Made by a program: the position numbers and the translations under genes
Notes under the pieces: model-generated
Seen by the model: only the letters and a program-made list of their open reading frames with translations
Told to the model about the DNA's origin: nothing
Databases searched by the model: none
NCBI GenBank assembly: GCA_041394705.1
Contig: JAWKHS010000007.1
Span: 248,001-312,000, forward strand
Direction of reading: 5' to 3'
Source of the DNA: Vicinamibacterales bacterium
GTDB lineage: Bacteria; Acidobacteriota; Vicinamibacteria; Vicinamibacterales; UBA2999
DNA: 64,000 bases
Shown: positions 7,584 through 16,723 of the stretch, one piece after another
Layout: every line of letters begins with the position of its first letter
How positions within the stretch are numbered: the first letter of the stretch is position 1

Positions 7584-10574
7584 TCAGGGGACGACGAGGT
7601 GCACTTCGTTGCTGACTGGACCGTCGCCGGCGGCATTCACCGCGCGGACCCGCACGTAGTACGAGCCGGGCGGCGCGTTGGGCACGAACAGGCCCGGCAC
7701 GACGGTGGGCACCGACACCATCACGGCGCCCGGCGCCAGGCCGGCCTCGATGCGGTAGCCCGACGGCAGGCCGCCGACGGCGGGCGGCTGCCACGAGAAG
7801 GCGACGTCGCGGCCGGACGTCACGGCGGTGAAGGCCGTCGGGGCGGAGGGCAGCGGCGTGGAGCCGTCGAGCAGCACCGCGACCTCGTTCGAGGGTCCGC
7901 TGACGCCGCAGGCATTGGCGGCGCGGAGCCGGACATAGTAGAGACCCAGCGGCGCCGTGGCCGTGAGCGACGTCACGTTCCCGAGCGGCGCCACTCCGTA
8001 TCCGGCCGTCCCCGGCGTCTGTCCGGCCTCGATGGCGTACGACACGGCGGTCGCCGACGCGCCCCAGGCGAAGCGCACGGTGGCGCCGGCCTTCTGGAAC
8101 GTGAGCGCACCGGGAGGCGGCGGCGCCGTCACGCAGCCGGCCTGGACGGCCACTTCGTTGGACGGCGGACCGGGACCGAAGGCGTTGCGCCCGACGACGG
8201 TGAGGTAATAGAGGCCGGTCGGCGCGTTTGCCGTGAAGCTCGTGCCGCGGATCGTGAGCGCGGCGAGGTCGCGCGCCCCGGGCGCCGAGCCCGCGTAGAG
8301 CGTGTAGCTGCTGGCCGCCCCGCCGGTGGCCGACGGCGTCCACGCGATCGACACGGTGTTGCCGCTGGACGAGGCCGTGAGCACGGGCGCCCCGGGCGGA
8401 TTGCCGGGCAGCGCCTCGTAGTAGTCGATGGTGCCGTCGTCCAGGATGTGCACGAGGCCCTGCGAATCGCCCGTGACCGTGCCCCACTGGGTTGGGCGGG
8501 CGGTGGGCTGGCCCGTGTCGATGTCGTACTCGGCGCCGGCGTAGAAGCGGCCCGCCACGAGCGCGGCGCTCGTCGGCGGAAGGCCGAACCCCGTCGAGAA
8601 CTGCGTCAACGTCGCGTCCGGCAGGCTCACGGTCCCCACGAGCGGCGCGCCGAAGCTCGCGCCAGCCACGAACAGCTGGACGCCGTCGGTCGCCATGCCG
8701 TAGATGCTGGTGTCGCCCTGGACGAACATCTCGGGCAGCGCGAGCGTCCCCGAGATCGCGTCGACGCCGGCGAAGCCCAGGCGGAACTGGTTGTTCACGG
8801 CGCTGAAGTCGCCGCCGAGGTACACGATGCCGCCGTCCACGAGCATCGTCCTGAGGAGCGTGCCCGTCGTCGATCCCTGCAGCGTCGGCGCCCACGGCCC
8901 GAGCGCGCCGTCGAGCCCCACGGCGGCCAGCGACTGGCGGGCCGCGGGGGCGAAGTTCGTGCCCGAGATGGCGTCGAACTCCCCGCCCAGGTAGAGGTAG
9001 CCGCCCGACACCGACATCGTCCGGATCACGCCGGGATCGCCGGAGCTCTTGCGGACCACGAGCCGCCACGTCGTGTCGACGACGGCGCTCGTGCGGTCCG
9101 CGCGCAGGATCTCGCCCGTCGTCGCGCTGGCGAAGTACACGTTCGCGGCGTCGGCGGCCAGCGCCGCGACCGGCGATGGCTGGTGCTGGAGCACGGTGGC
9201 CGGGTCGTTCGGGTCCCACGCGGTGGCGAGCCCGGTCGCCCGATCCACGGCCGCGAGGTACCGGCGCGTGACGCGGTTGCTCCCGACCGGCCGCGTGGCC
9301 AGCAGGGCCGTCGTCGTGATTTCGAGGGGCTCGACGAGCCACGGCGCCGAGTCCCACGAGGACAGCGTGCCGCCGGCCACCGCCAGGGCGGCCACGCCGT
9401 CGCGGTCCACGCCGCCGACGCGCTCGAAGTCGCCGCTGAAGTACAGACGGACACCGTCGGTCGACAGCGCCGTGAGCACGGGCTGGTAGGGCGTGCCGGA
9501 CGGGTCGGGGATCTTGCGCGTCAGCGCGGGCGGATTCCACGAGGCGTCGATGGCGCCGCTGGCGGCGACGAGGGCCGCCGGCGACGGCGCCGTCTGGCCG
9601 TTGATCACGCGCGCGGTGACGAACACGCGCCCACCGGCGACTTCGACGTCGATCAGGCCGGGCACGAACGGCGCCGCCCACCCCGAGACCGGGGCGAGCG
9701 TGGTGAGGTCGTACGCCTCGAGGCGGTTCGAGGGCGCGGGCCGGAACCGGTAGAGGACGTTGCCGCGCACCCAGGCGCGCGGCACGGCCGTCTCGTCGAG
9801 CAGCACCGTGGACGACGTGGTCAGCTGCAGCGTCACCGGGTCGATGGCGCCGAGCATGTACGGGTCGTTGGAGTTCTGGCCCTTGACGCGGACGATGACA
9901 CGCGCGGCCGAGGCCCCGAGAATGCCGATCTCGGACGTGCCCGTGTAGAACTGGAAGTTCACGCGCTGCCCTGTGCCCGCGTCGAACGAGGCCACCTGCG
10001 CGCGCAGCTTCAGCGTGGTGGGGTCGAGCACGGCGTTCGAGCCGAGGACCCGGTTGCCCGCGCGCGCGGGGACGCCGATCGACAGGTTGAAGGCGTCGAA
10101 GGGATCGATCGGTCCCGCCTGGAACTGCCGGTCCCAGCGGCACGTGTCCATGATCCGCACGAGCGTGGTGTCGGCGTCCGGCACGAACGCGCCCGCGTCG
10201 TCCTCGAAGGCGTCGCCGAACTGGGTCGGCACCAGGATGCCGCCGGCGCCGTCGGTGTACCCGGACAGCGCGCGCTGCGGGTCGGTGGACTTCGCGCACT
10301 CCGGCTTGAGCTGGCCGGTGACGAGATCGTAGAACTGCTCCTGGGTCGTCGAGGGCGTGTAGAGGCTGGTGAACGTGCCCCCCACGTAGATGGTGTCGGT
10401 GTCGGCCAACGCGGTCGTGATGCCGGTGGCCAGGCGCCACAGGGGCTGATCGCCGACGTCAGCGCGCAGGCGCGGCGCGACGGCGGCCACCGCCGCCAGG
10501 AGGGCGACCGCGGCGGCCCGTCTCAGTCGCCGCTTGCCAGGCGAATGCGGCGGGGTGGCCTCAGCCTTCCTCAC
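7584..10574 (-). CDS. Large secreted beta-propeller-like protein with C-terminal fibronectin type III domains
   Basis: 996 residues from GTG 10574, which overlaps the end of the topoisomerase gene by 14 bp and follows AAGGGTGGA. The N-terminus is basic then hydrophobic (RRAAAVALLAAVAAVAP), a signal peptide. The first ~650 residues have repeated blade-like units (DTIYVGGTFTSLY, VRLYFSGDFERVGGVDRDGV, GYLYLGGEFDAISGTNFAP), suggesting a beta-propeller. The last third has three FN3 units (e.g. APVLTASSSGNTVSIAWTPS) each ending with a YYVRVRA-type strand. Function is unknown; extracellular or surface-bound. It shares end-domain style with the proteins at 18205-21411 and 49853-52330. Confidence 0.75.
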   Translation of the reverse strand: MRKAEATPPHSPGKRRLRRAAAVALLAAVAAVAPRLRADVGDQPLWRLATGITTALADTDTIYVGGTFTSLYTPSTTQEQFYDLVTGQLKPECAKSTDPQRALSGYTDGAGGILVPTQFGDAFEDDAGAFVPDADTTLVRIMDTCRWDRQFQAGPIDPFDAFNLSIGVPARAGNRVLGSNAVLDPTTLKLRAQVASFDAGTGQRVNFQFYTGTSEIGILGASAARVIVRVKGQNSNDPYMLGAIDPVTLQLTTSSTVLLDETAVPRAWVRGNVLYRFRPAPSNRLEAYDLTTLAPVSGWAAPFVPGLIDVEVAGGRVFVTARVINGQTAPSPAALVAASGAIDASWNPPALTRKIPDPSGTPYQPVLTALSTDGVRLYFSGDFERVGGVDRDGVAALAVAGGTLSSWDSAPWLVEPLEITTTALLATRPVGSNRVTRRYLAAVDRATGLATAWDPNDPATVLQHQPSPVAALAADAANVYFASATTGEILRADRTSAVVDTTWRLVVRKSSGDPGVIRTMSVSGGYLYLGGEFDAISGTNFAPAARQSLAAVGLDGALGPWAPTLQGSTTGTLLRTMLVDGGIVYLGGDFSAVNNQFRLGFAGVDAISGTLALPEMFVQGDTSIYGMATDGVQLFVAGASFGAPLVGTVSLPDATLTQFSTGFGLPPTSAALVAGRFYAGAEYDIDTGQPTARPTQWGTVTGDSQGLVHILDDGTIDYYEALPGNPPGAPVLTASSSGNTVSIAWTPSATGGAASSYTLYAGSAPGARDLAALTIRGTSFTANAPTGLYYLTVVGRNAFGPGPPSNEVAVQAGCVTAPPPPGALTFQKAGATVRFAWGASATAVSYAIEAGQTPGTAGYGVAPLGNVTSLTATAPLGLYYVRLRAANACGVSGPSNEVAVLLDGSTPLPSAPTAFTAVTSGRDVAFSWQPPAVGGLPSGYRIEAGLAPGAVMVSVPTVVPGLFVPNAPPGSYYVRVRAVNAAGDGPVSNEVHLVVP

Positions 10575-13041
10575 TCCACCCTTGTACCACGGCGGGTGGC
10601 ACGAGGATCCGCGTGAACTGGCCGCGCTGCATGAGCTCCCGGCCCTTGCCGCCCCGGCCCGTCGTCTCGTACTTCGCGGTGCTGACCGTCTGCTCGGCGC
10701 CGCGCGAGGTCTCCACGGTGAGCAGGTCGCGATCCCCCGTGGATGCGACGAAGCCCAGGACCCGGTCGCCGGGCGCCACCTTGAGCAGGATCACGCCCTT
10801 GCCTGGTCCCGCCAGGAAGTTCACCTCACTGGCCGGACACAACATGGCCCGGGCCTCTCGCGTCACCGCGATCACGGTTTCGGCGCCGGCCACCGTCGCG
10901 ACGCCCACGATCTCGGCGCCCTCGGCCGGGCGCGCATAGCGCCGGCCGGCGCGGGTGCTCGGCTCGGCGACGTTGGCGAGCGAGAAGCGCAGGCTGTAGC
11001 CATCGCTGGACACCGCCAGGGCGTGCACGGGCGGCACGGGGACGTCGGCCTCGCCGAAGGTGGCCTGCTCGTCCTCGCTCCCGGCATTGGGCCGGCCGAT
11101 GTCGCCGATGGCCCTGGAATCCAGGCTGAACGCCGCCACCACGCGCTCGTTGTCCTTGAACTTGAACAGCCGCTGCACGGGCTCGCCGTAGCCGGTGGAG
11201 GCCGGCACGTCGGCGATGCGGGCGGTGTAGGCCACGCCGAAGTTGGTGAAGAAGACGACGGTGGCCCTGGTGCTGCCGGCCATGGCCGCGAGCACCGAGT
11301 CGCCCTCGCGCAGCCGGGTCGCCGCCAGGTCCCTGACGTCCTTCTGCCGCTTCACCCAGCCGTCGCGCGACACGATGACGACGTTGTCCTCGTCGACGAT
11401 GAAGGCGTCGGGCGCGTATTCGGTCTCGTCGGCTTCCTCGATCGTCGTGCGGCGGGCATCCCCATAGGTCTTCCGGACGTCCTCCAGCTCGTCCCGCACG
11501 AGCGTCCAGCGCGCGGCGTCGTCGCCGAGCAGCGCCGTGATCTGGCGCGCGCGTCCACGCTTCTCCTTCAGCTCGTTCTGGATCACCAGGATCTCGAGGC
11601 GGGCCAGGCGATACAGCTTCAGCTCGAGGATCGCGTCGGTCTGGTCGGCGTCCAGGGAAAAGCGCGCCATGATCTTGGCCGCGGCGTCCGCCTTCCCGTC
11701 GGACTTGCGGATGATCCTGAGGATCTCGTCGAGCGCGTCGAAGACCTTCTCGAAGCCCTCGAGGATGTGGATGCGCTTCTGGAGCTGCGCGAGCTCGTGC
11801 TCGAGCCGGCCCGTGACCACGTCCAGGCGGAAGTGGAGGAAGTGCCAGAGCATCTGCTTGAGGTCCAGACGCTCGGGACGCCCCGCCTCCGCGTTCTCGG
11901 TGGGCACGAGGCAGGTCATGTTGACGGCGAAGTTGGTCTGGAGCGGCGTGTGCTTGAACAGGTACGCCATCACCATCTTCTCGTCGGCGTCGCGCTTCAG
12001 CTCGAGTGCGATCCGCACGTCGTCGGTCGACAGGTCCTTCACGTCGAGCAGCTGCGGGAGCTTCCGCGACAGGACGATCTCGCCGATCTTCTCGACGAGC
12101 GCGGACTTGTCGACCGTGTACGGGACGCTCGTGACGAAGACGGTCTTCTCGCCCCGTCCCACGGGCCCGGCCTCCCACGTGGCGCGCAGGCGGACGCTCC
12201 CGCTGCCCGTCCGGTAGATCTCCTTCATCTCGTCGGGCGAGTTCAGGATCTGGCCGCCGGTCGGGAAGTCTGGCCCCTTCACCCATCGGCACAGCTGCGC
12301 CACCGACAGGTCCGGGTTGTCCAGCAGCTTGATGAGCGCCTGGCAGACCTCCCCGAGGTTGTGCGGCGGGATGTTCGTGGCCATGCCCACCGCGATGCCG
12401 GTGGCGCCGTTGACGAGCAGGTTGGGGATCCGGGACGGCAGCACGACCGGCTCGGTCCGGGTGCCGTCGTAGTTCGGCCGGAAGGCGACGGTCTCCTGTT
12501 CGATCTCCTGCAGCACCTCGTCGGCGACCCGGGCGAGCCGGCACTCGGTGTAGCGCATGGCCGCGGCCGCGTCGCCGTCGAGGGACCCGAAGTTGCCGGA
12601 GCCGTCGATCAGGGGGTAGCGCAGCGAGAACGGCTGCGCCATCCGGACCAGGGTCTCGTAGAGAGCCGAGTCCCCGTGTGGGTGGTAGTTGCCCATCACG
12701 TCTCCGACGACCTTCGCGCACTTCCGGTGCTTGGCGTCGGCGGTGAGGTTCTGTTGCCACATCGTGAAGAGGATGCGGCGCTGGACGGGCTTGAGTCCGT
12801 CGCGGACGTCGGGCAGGGCGCGCGAGGTGATGACCGACAGCGCGTAGTTGAGGTAGCGGCTCTGCGCGGCCTCGTGCAGGGCCACGGCGCCGTCGCCGGA
12901 ACCGCCGCCCGATCCGGCGCCTCGCTGCGAGGGTGGGCCGTCGCCACCCGGACCTGGGCCCGGGCCACCAGGCGGCGGAGCGGGAGGCGGGGGCTGGTCG
13001 GAGTCGTCGAACAGGGAGGGTTCGGGTTTGCGCTTGGCCAT
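10561..13041 (-). CDS. Type IIA DNA topoisomerase subunit A (topoisomerase IV/gyrase A)
   Basis: 826 residues from ATG 13041. It contains the quinolone-pocket motif GNYHPHGDSALYE (Ser125) and the DNA-cleaving tyrosine Tyr164 in AAAMRYTECRL, followed by the winged-helix and tower regions, a coiled coil (about 380-470) and a C-terminal beta-propeller. It pairs with a B subunit not in this window. The first 55 residues are an unusual Pro/Gly-rich extension. ParC versus GyrA cannot be settled by eye: GNFGSLDGD is gyrase-like, MAQPFSLRYPL is intermediate. It starts only 9 bp after vapC and has no visible Shine-Dalgarno site, so it may depend on upstream translation or another promoter. Confidence 0.87.
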   Translation of the reverse strand: MAKRKPEPSLFDDSDQPPPPAPPPGGPGPGPGGDGPPSQRGAGSGGGSGDGAVALHEAAQSRYLNYALSVITSRALPDVRDGLKPVQRRILFTMWQQNLTADAKHRKCAKVVGDVMGNYHPHGDSALYETLVRMAQPFSLRYPLIDGSGNFGSLDGDAAAAMRYTECRLARVADEVLQEIEQETVAFRPNYDGTRTEPVVLPSRIPNLLVNGATGIAVGMATNIPPHNLGEVCQALIKLLDNPDLSVAQLCRWVKGPDFPTGGQILNSPDEMKEIYRTGSGSVRLRATWEAGPVGRGEKTVFVTSVPYTVDKSALVEKIGEIVLSRKLPQLLDVKDLSTDDVRIALELKRDADEKMVMAYLFKHTPLQTNFAVNMTCLVPTENAEAGRPERLDLKQMLWHFLHFRLDVVTGRLEHELAQLQKRIHILEGFEKVFDALDEILRIIRKSDGKADAAAKIMARFSLDADQTDAILELKLYRLARLEILVIQNELKEKRGRARQITALLGDDAARWTLVRDELEDVRKTYGDARRTTIEEADETEYAPDAFIVDEDNVVIVSRDGWVKRQKDVRDLAATRLREGDSVLAAMAGSTRATVVFFTNFGVAYTARIADVPASTGYGEPVQRLFKFKDNERVVAAFSLDSRAIGDIGRPNAGSEDEQATFGEADVPVPPVHALAVSSDGYSLRFSLANVAEPSTRAGRRYARPAEGAEIVGVATVAGAETVIAVTREARAMLCPASEVNFLAGPGKGVILLKVAPGDRVLGFVASTGDRDLLTVETSRGAEQTVSTAKYETTGRGGKGRELMQRGQFTRILVPPAVVQGWSEEG

Positions 13042-13050
13042 CGGTCGGGG

Positions 13051-13431
13051 TCAGGCGTGGAGCCGGAGTCCGTAGATCGCGAACTCGGCGAAGTCGGGGT
13101 CGGCGGCGACGAGCGGCACGTCGTGGTCGATGCACGACTGCGCAATGAGTGTAACCGCCAGCCGCGCCCGCCGGCCCCGGGCCGTGACGTGCCCGCGCAG
13201 GGCACCGGCGCGTTCCCAGTAGCCGGGCGTGGGCTCCAACCGGTCCAGGGTCGTGATCAGGTCGGCGACCTCGGGCGGCAGGCCCGGGATGGAGAGTGCT
13301 TCCACGACGACGGCCGGGGGGAGCACGGCCGTCCCGCCCCGCAGCACCGCACCGACGGCGGACACCTCGCCGCCGCCTCGTCCGGTCAGATAACCGAGAA
13401 GTGCACTCGTGTCGATGGCGACGGCACTCAT
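13051..13431 (-). CDS. VapC-type PIN-domain toxin (probable ribonuclease)
   Basis: 126 residues from ATG 13431, whose ATGA overlaps the antitoxin stop. PIN-domain acidic residues are visible: AIDTSALLGYL at the N-terminus, VVVEAL mid-protein and a C-terminal DHDVPLVAADPDFAEFA. Family knowledge: VapC toxins cleave RNA, often initiator tRNA or rRNA, in a Mg-dependent way. It is the second gene of a toxin-antitoxin pair and is followed after 9 bp by the topoisomerase gene. Confidence 0.85.
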   Translation of the reverse strand: MSAVAIDTSALLGYLTGRGGGEVSAVGAVLRGGTAVLPPAVVVEALSIPGLPPEVADLITTLDRLEPTPGYWERAGALRGHVTARGRRARLAVTLIAQSCIDHDVPLVAADPDFAEFAIYGLRLHA

Positions 13432-13631
13432 CGGTCGTCTCGCAGGCGGTCGAGGTCCACGGCGAGCGGCACCTTGCCGTGGAGGTTCGACAGAGCGGTC
13501 TGCGCTCGGCGGGACGCCAGCAGCCTGAGGCCTTCTCTGACGGTGGCCGTCACGCCGTCCCCGGTGGCCGCGCGAGCCTGCTCGAGCAGCTCCGTCGGCA
13601 CTTCGATGGTGATCTTCTGAATCCCCTTCAT
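13428..13631 (-). CDS. VapB-type antitoxin (ribbon-helix-helix)
   Basis: 67 residues from ATG 13631; a GTG at 13649 is an alternative. The start KGIQKITIEVPTELLEQAR is a ribbon followed by a helix, and ATVREGLRLLASRRAQ the second helix, typical of VapB proteins that bind their own promoter as dimers. The C-terminal half (NLHGKVPLAVDLDRLRDDR) would wrap the PIN toxin. Its stop overlaps the vapC start by 4 bp. Confidence 0.82.
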   Translation of the reverse strand: MKGIQKITIEVPTELLEQARAATGDGVTATVREGLRLLASRRAQTALSNLHGKVPLAVDLDRLRDDR

Positions 13632-13678
13632 ACTGGTCCCCGGCGCCACGACACTTTCGAGGCGGATGAAAATTTAGG

Positions 13679-13692
13679 TGTGTGCGCACACA
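13679..13692. promoter_or_regulatory. Perfect 14-bp palindrome upstream of vapBC, candidate operator
   Basis: TGTGTGCGCACACA is a perfect palindrome 47 bp upstream of the antitoxin ATG, within a locally AT-richer stretch (AATTTAGG). Toxin-antitoxin operons are usually autoregulated at such sites; the link is inferred. Confidence 0.45.
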
Positions 13693-13715
13693 TCGCGATC
13701 ACGACAGAAAAGGTT

Positions 13716-13785
13716 CGGGGCCCGGGGCCCGGGGCCCGGGGCCAGGGGCCCGGGGCTCGCGGTTCGGGGTCCTGGCTCGCGGCTC
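13716..13785. repeat. GC-rich heptanucleotide tandem repeat
   Basis: About ten 7-bp units: CGGGGCC four times, then AGGGGCC, CGGGGCT, and increasingly degenerate units to 13785. It fills the gap between vapBC and the prolyl-tRNA deacylase. Related heptads occur at 18156, 27217 and 27301. Confidence 0.7.
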
Positions 13786-13933
13786 GCGGCACGTCGGCCG
13801 GGTCTCGACGACTGCGCGATCGAATCATCAACCATCGTCGAATGCTGGTCGAGTATACCAGTGACAAAGGCCAGCCCTTTTACGCCCAAGACTACACACA
13901 AGTGCCGAAAATTGTCCATGGGGGCACGAAATG

Positions 13934-14407
13934 TCAGATCCAGTCGACCTGGTGGCCCACGGACACCAGGAAGCGCTGGAAGTCGGCGCCGGCCAGGACC
14001 AGGGTGGCGGTGTTGACGTTCGGGTGGAACGCCACGCGCGCGGCATCCCGGATGGCGACGTCGATGGCCACCTCGACCGTGCGTTCGAGGTCGTTGATGA
14101 GCCCGAAGGGCGAGACCGATCCCGGGGTGAGCCCGAGCCTGGCGAGCAGACGCTCCGGTGACGCGAACCCGAGCTTCCGCTCACCGAAGTGATCGCCGAT
14201 CGCCTTGAGGTCACCACGGCGTGCCATGGCGAGCACGACGAGAAAGTGACGGGTGCCCTTCTGGTTGCGCAGGAAGAGGTTCCTGGCGTGGAGCGCGTCG
14301 ATGTCCCGCCAGTGCGTCTCCGCTTCCGCCACCGTGGCGACGGCCGGGTGGTCGTGGCGCTCGAACGCGATTCCAAGACCCGTCAGGTACCGCTCGACGT
14401 CTGTCAT
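13934..14407 (-). CDS. YbaK/ProX-type prolyl-tRNA deacylase (trans-editing)
   Basis: 157 residues from ATG 14407. The sequence matches the YbaK/EbsC fold: a short N-terminal helix (TDVERYLTGLGIAFERHDHP), then FLRNQKGTRHFLVVLA with the conserved lysine-type position, LGFASPERLLARLGLTPGSVSPFGLIND and FHPNVNTATLVL near the end. Freestanding family members hydrolyse mischarged Ala- or Cys-tRNA(Pro). The wording LTPGSVSPFGL favours the ProX (Ala-tRNAPro) subgroup. Its start codon lies 8 bp from that of the divergent esterase if the esterase begins at 14416. Confidence 0.85.
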   Translation of the reverse strand: MTDVERYLTGLGIAFERHDHPAVATVAEAETHWRDIDALHARNLFLRNQKGTRHFLVVLAMARRGDLKAIGDHFGERKLGFASPERLLARLGLTPGSVSPFGLINDLERTVEVAIDVAIRDAARVAFHPNVNTATLVLAGADFQRFLVSVGHQVDWI

Positions 14408-14427
14408 TCGGAGTGATGATAGGCGCG

Positions 14428-15267
14428 ATGACGGCCGGACGACCCGCACGCCGCGCCCTGTCGGCCGTGGCTCTGGCGGCGACGGTCCTGGGCGTGGCGG
14501 GCCCGACCACCGCGGAGCCGCAGGTCGGCCGGATCGTGTCCGCCGCCCTGGGCGCCGTCCGGGAGTACGCGGTCCACCTGCCCGCGGGCTACGGGCAGGC
14601 CCCGCGGCGGCGCTACCCCGTCATCTACGTGCTCGACGGCCCACCGCTGGACGCCCGGACCGCCGAGGCCGCGGCCGCCAACGCCGTCCGCGGCGTCTCG
14701 CCGGATGTGATCGTCGTCGGCATCCCGAACATGCGGCGGGGCGAGCGGGCGCGCGACTTCCTCCCGCCGGTCGTGCACCTCACGCGCCGCGACGGCTCGG
14801 CGTTCACGGGTGGGGCGGACCGGTTCCTGCGGTTCCTGCGGGACGAGCTCATCCCCCGGGTCGAGCGCGACTACCGGACCGCGGGACCGCGCATGATTGC
14901 CGGGCACTCGCTGGGCGCGATCTTCGTGTGCTATTCGCTCACCGAGGCGCCGTCCCTGTTCGCCGCGCGGTTCGCCCACAGCCCGGCGCTCTGGCGAGGG
15001 GAGTCGCGACTCGTCCAGTCGCTCTCGGCCTGGCTCGACGGCCGGACCGGCGGGGGCGGCTACCTCTATCTGACCGTCGGCGCGAACGAGGGCGACTCGC
15101 TCCAGTCCGGCTACCGGGCGCTGCGGGCGGTCCTGCAGGCGCATCCCTCGACGCCGGGTCTGCGGTGGGACGCGCGCATCACGCCGGGCGCCGTCCACGA
15201 GACCAACGTGGCATTGGCCACCCCGGCCGCGCTCGCCGCCTACTTCGCGGCCGCCCCGCCGCCCTGA
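14428..15267 (+). CDS. Secreted alpha/beta-hydrolase esterase (Fes/IroE/esterase D-like)
   Basis: 279 residues from ATG 14428, beginning with a signal peptide (RRALSAVALAATVLGVAGP); ATG 14416 adds four residues. The frame shows YPVIYVLDGPP, the nucleophile elbow IAGHSLGAIF, and a late His in GAVHETNVALATPAALAAYF. The family covers esterases acting on small esters such as siderophore backbones or S-formylglutathione; the substrate here is unknown. No strong ribosome binding site is seen, and the start region overlaps the divergent promoter of the deacylase gene. Confidence 0.78.
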   Translation: MTAGRPARRALSAVALAATVLGVAGPTTAEPQVGRIVSAALGAVREYAVHLPAGYGQAPRRRYPVIYVLDGPPLDARTAEAAAANAVRGVSPDVIVVGIPNMRRGERARDFLPPVVHLTRRDGSAFTGGADRFLRFLRDELIPRVERDYRTAGPRMIAGHSLGAIFVCYSLTEAPSLFAARFAHSPALWRGESRLVQSLSAWLDGRTGGGGYLYLTVGANEGDSLQSGYRALRAVLQAHPSTPGLRWDARITPGAVHETNVALATPAALAAYFAAAPPP

Positions 15268-15282
15268 CGCGCCGGTCCGCGA

Positions 15283-16677
15283 TCAGAGGCCCGGGACGAG
15301 CTTGCCGGGATTCATGAGGTTGCCCGGATCGACGGCCCGCTTCAGCACGCGCATCAGCTCCAGTGCGTCGGCGCCGTGCTCCTGCTCGAGGTACTTCAGC
15401 TTCCCCATGCCCACGCCGTGCTCGCCCGAGCACGTGCCGCCGAAACGGAGCGCCCGTTCCACCAGGCGGTGGTTGGCCGCGGCCACGCGTTCGAGTTCGG
15501 CCGGGTCGTCCGGGTCGAGCATGAAGATCAGGTGGAAGTTGCCGTCGCCGGCATGGCCCACCAGCGGAGCGACCAGGTTCGAGGCCTTCAGGTCGGCCTG
15601 CGTCTCCAGGATGCACTCGGCCAGGTGCGCGATGGGCACGCAGACGTCGCTCGTCCACGCCTTGCAGCCGGGACGCGAGGCGATGGTCGCGTAGAGCACG
15701 TTGTGGCGAGCTTCCCACAGCCGCGCGCGCTCCTCGGGTGAGGTGGTCCAGCGGAACGAGGACCCGCCGTGATCGTCGGAGACTTCCTTCACGAGGCGGG
15801 CGTGCTCCTCCACCACGGCCGGGCTCGGCCCGTGGAACTCGAAGAACAGCGTCGGGACTTCGGGGAAGGACGTCTTCGAGTAGCGGTTGACGATGGCCAG
15901 CTGGGCTTCGTCGATGATCTCGATGCGGGCCACCGGCACGCCGAGCTGGATCGTCTGGATGACGGTGGTGGCCGCGCCCTCCATCGACTGGAACCCGCAG
16001 ACGGCCGTCGAGACGGCCTCGGGCCGCCCGTAGAGGCGCAGCGTCACCTCGGTGATGACGCCGAGCGTCCCCTCCGACCCCACGAACAGGCGGGTGAGGT
16101 CGTACCCGGAGGACGACTTGCGCGCGCGCCCGCCAGTGCGGACGATGCGCCCGTCGGGCAGCACCACCGTGAGCCCGAGCACGGTCTCGCGCATCGTGCC
16201 GTAACGCACGGCGGCCGTCCCGGACGCGCGCGTGGCGGTCATGCCGCCGATGGTCGCGTCGGCGCCGGGGTCCACCATGAACATCAGCCCGGTGTTCTTC
16301 AGGTGCTCGTTGAGCTTGCGGTGCGTGAGCCCCGCCTCGACCGTCACGTCCATGTCCTCGGGGCTCAGCCGGAGCACCCGGGCCATCCGCGTCAGGTCGA
16401 TCGAGACGCCGCCGCGCAAGGCGTTCACGTGAGCCTCGAGCGAGCTCCCGATGCCGAAGGGGACGATCGGCGCTCCGTGGCGCGCGCACGCCACGACGAC
16501 GGCCCGCACCTCGTCGGTGGTCTCCGGGAAGACGACGGCGTCCGGCAGGCCCGGTGCGTGCCACGATTCGCCGTGGCTGTGGTGGTCGCGGACGGCCGCG
16601 GCCACGGACATCCGATCGCCGAGGAGCGCGCGCAGGTCGGCGGTGAGAGCGGAGACGGTGGAGTCGGCCAGCGCCAT
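15283..16677 (-). CDS. FAD-linked oxidase, D-lactate dehydrogenase (cytochrome)/GlcD type
   Basis: 464 residues from ATG 16677. The N-terminal FAD-binding (PCMH) domain has PFGIGSSLEAHV, VDPGADATIGGM and FVGSEGTLGVITEVTL; the C-terminal cap has GHAGDGNFHLIF and the family-ending CSGEHGVGMGKLKYL, then DPGNLMNPGKL. It should oxidise a D-2-hydroxy acid (D-lactate or glycolate), passing electrons to quinone or cytochrome. No GlcE/GlcF partner is adjacent, fitting the single-subunit LDHD form. It is convergent with the esterase and divergent from the DUF4159 gene (46 bp between starts). Confidence 0.88.
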   Translation of the reverse strand: MALADSTVSALTADLRALLGDRMSVAAAVRDHHSHGESWHAPGLPDAVVFPETTDEVRAVVVACARHGAPIVPFGIGSSLEAHVNALRGGVSIDLTRMARVLRLSPEDMDVTVEAGLTHRKLNEHLKNTGLMFMVDPGADATIGGMTATRASGTAAVRYGTMRETVLGLTVVLPDGRIVRTGGRARKSSSGYDLTRLFVGSEGTLGVITEVTLRLYGRPEAVSTAVCGFQSMEGAATTVIQTIQLGVPVARIEIIDEAQLAIVNRYSKTSFPEVPTLFFEFHGPSPAVVEEHARLVKEVSDDHGGSSFRWTTSPEERARLWEARHNVLYATIASRPGCKAWTSDVCVPIAHLAECILETQADLKASNLVAPLVGHAGDGNFHLIFMLDPDDPAELERVAAANHRLVERALRFGGTCSGEHGVGMGKLKYLEQEHGADALELMRVLKRAVDPGNLMNPGKLVPGL

Positions 16678-16723
16678 GCGTGGAACGGACGGCCAGTATA
16701 CGCCCGCGCTCGATCGGCGTAGA

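Noticed and set aside
7599..10616. 1005-residue plus-strand frame
   Set aside because: Arg/Ala/Gly-rich antisense shadow of the FN3 protein, caused by high GC; the minus strand has a signal peptide and domains.
10534..13620. 1028-residue plus-strand frame
   Set aside because: Antisense of the topoisomerase gene, which has unmistakable family motifs.
13716..13785. Heptad array considered as CRISPR or rho-independent terminator
   Set aside because: Units are 7 bp without spacers and there is no cas gene; no T tract follows.
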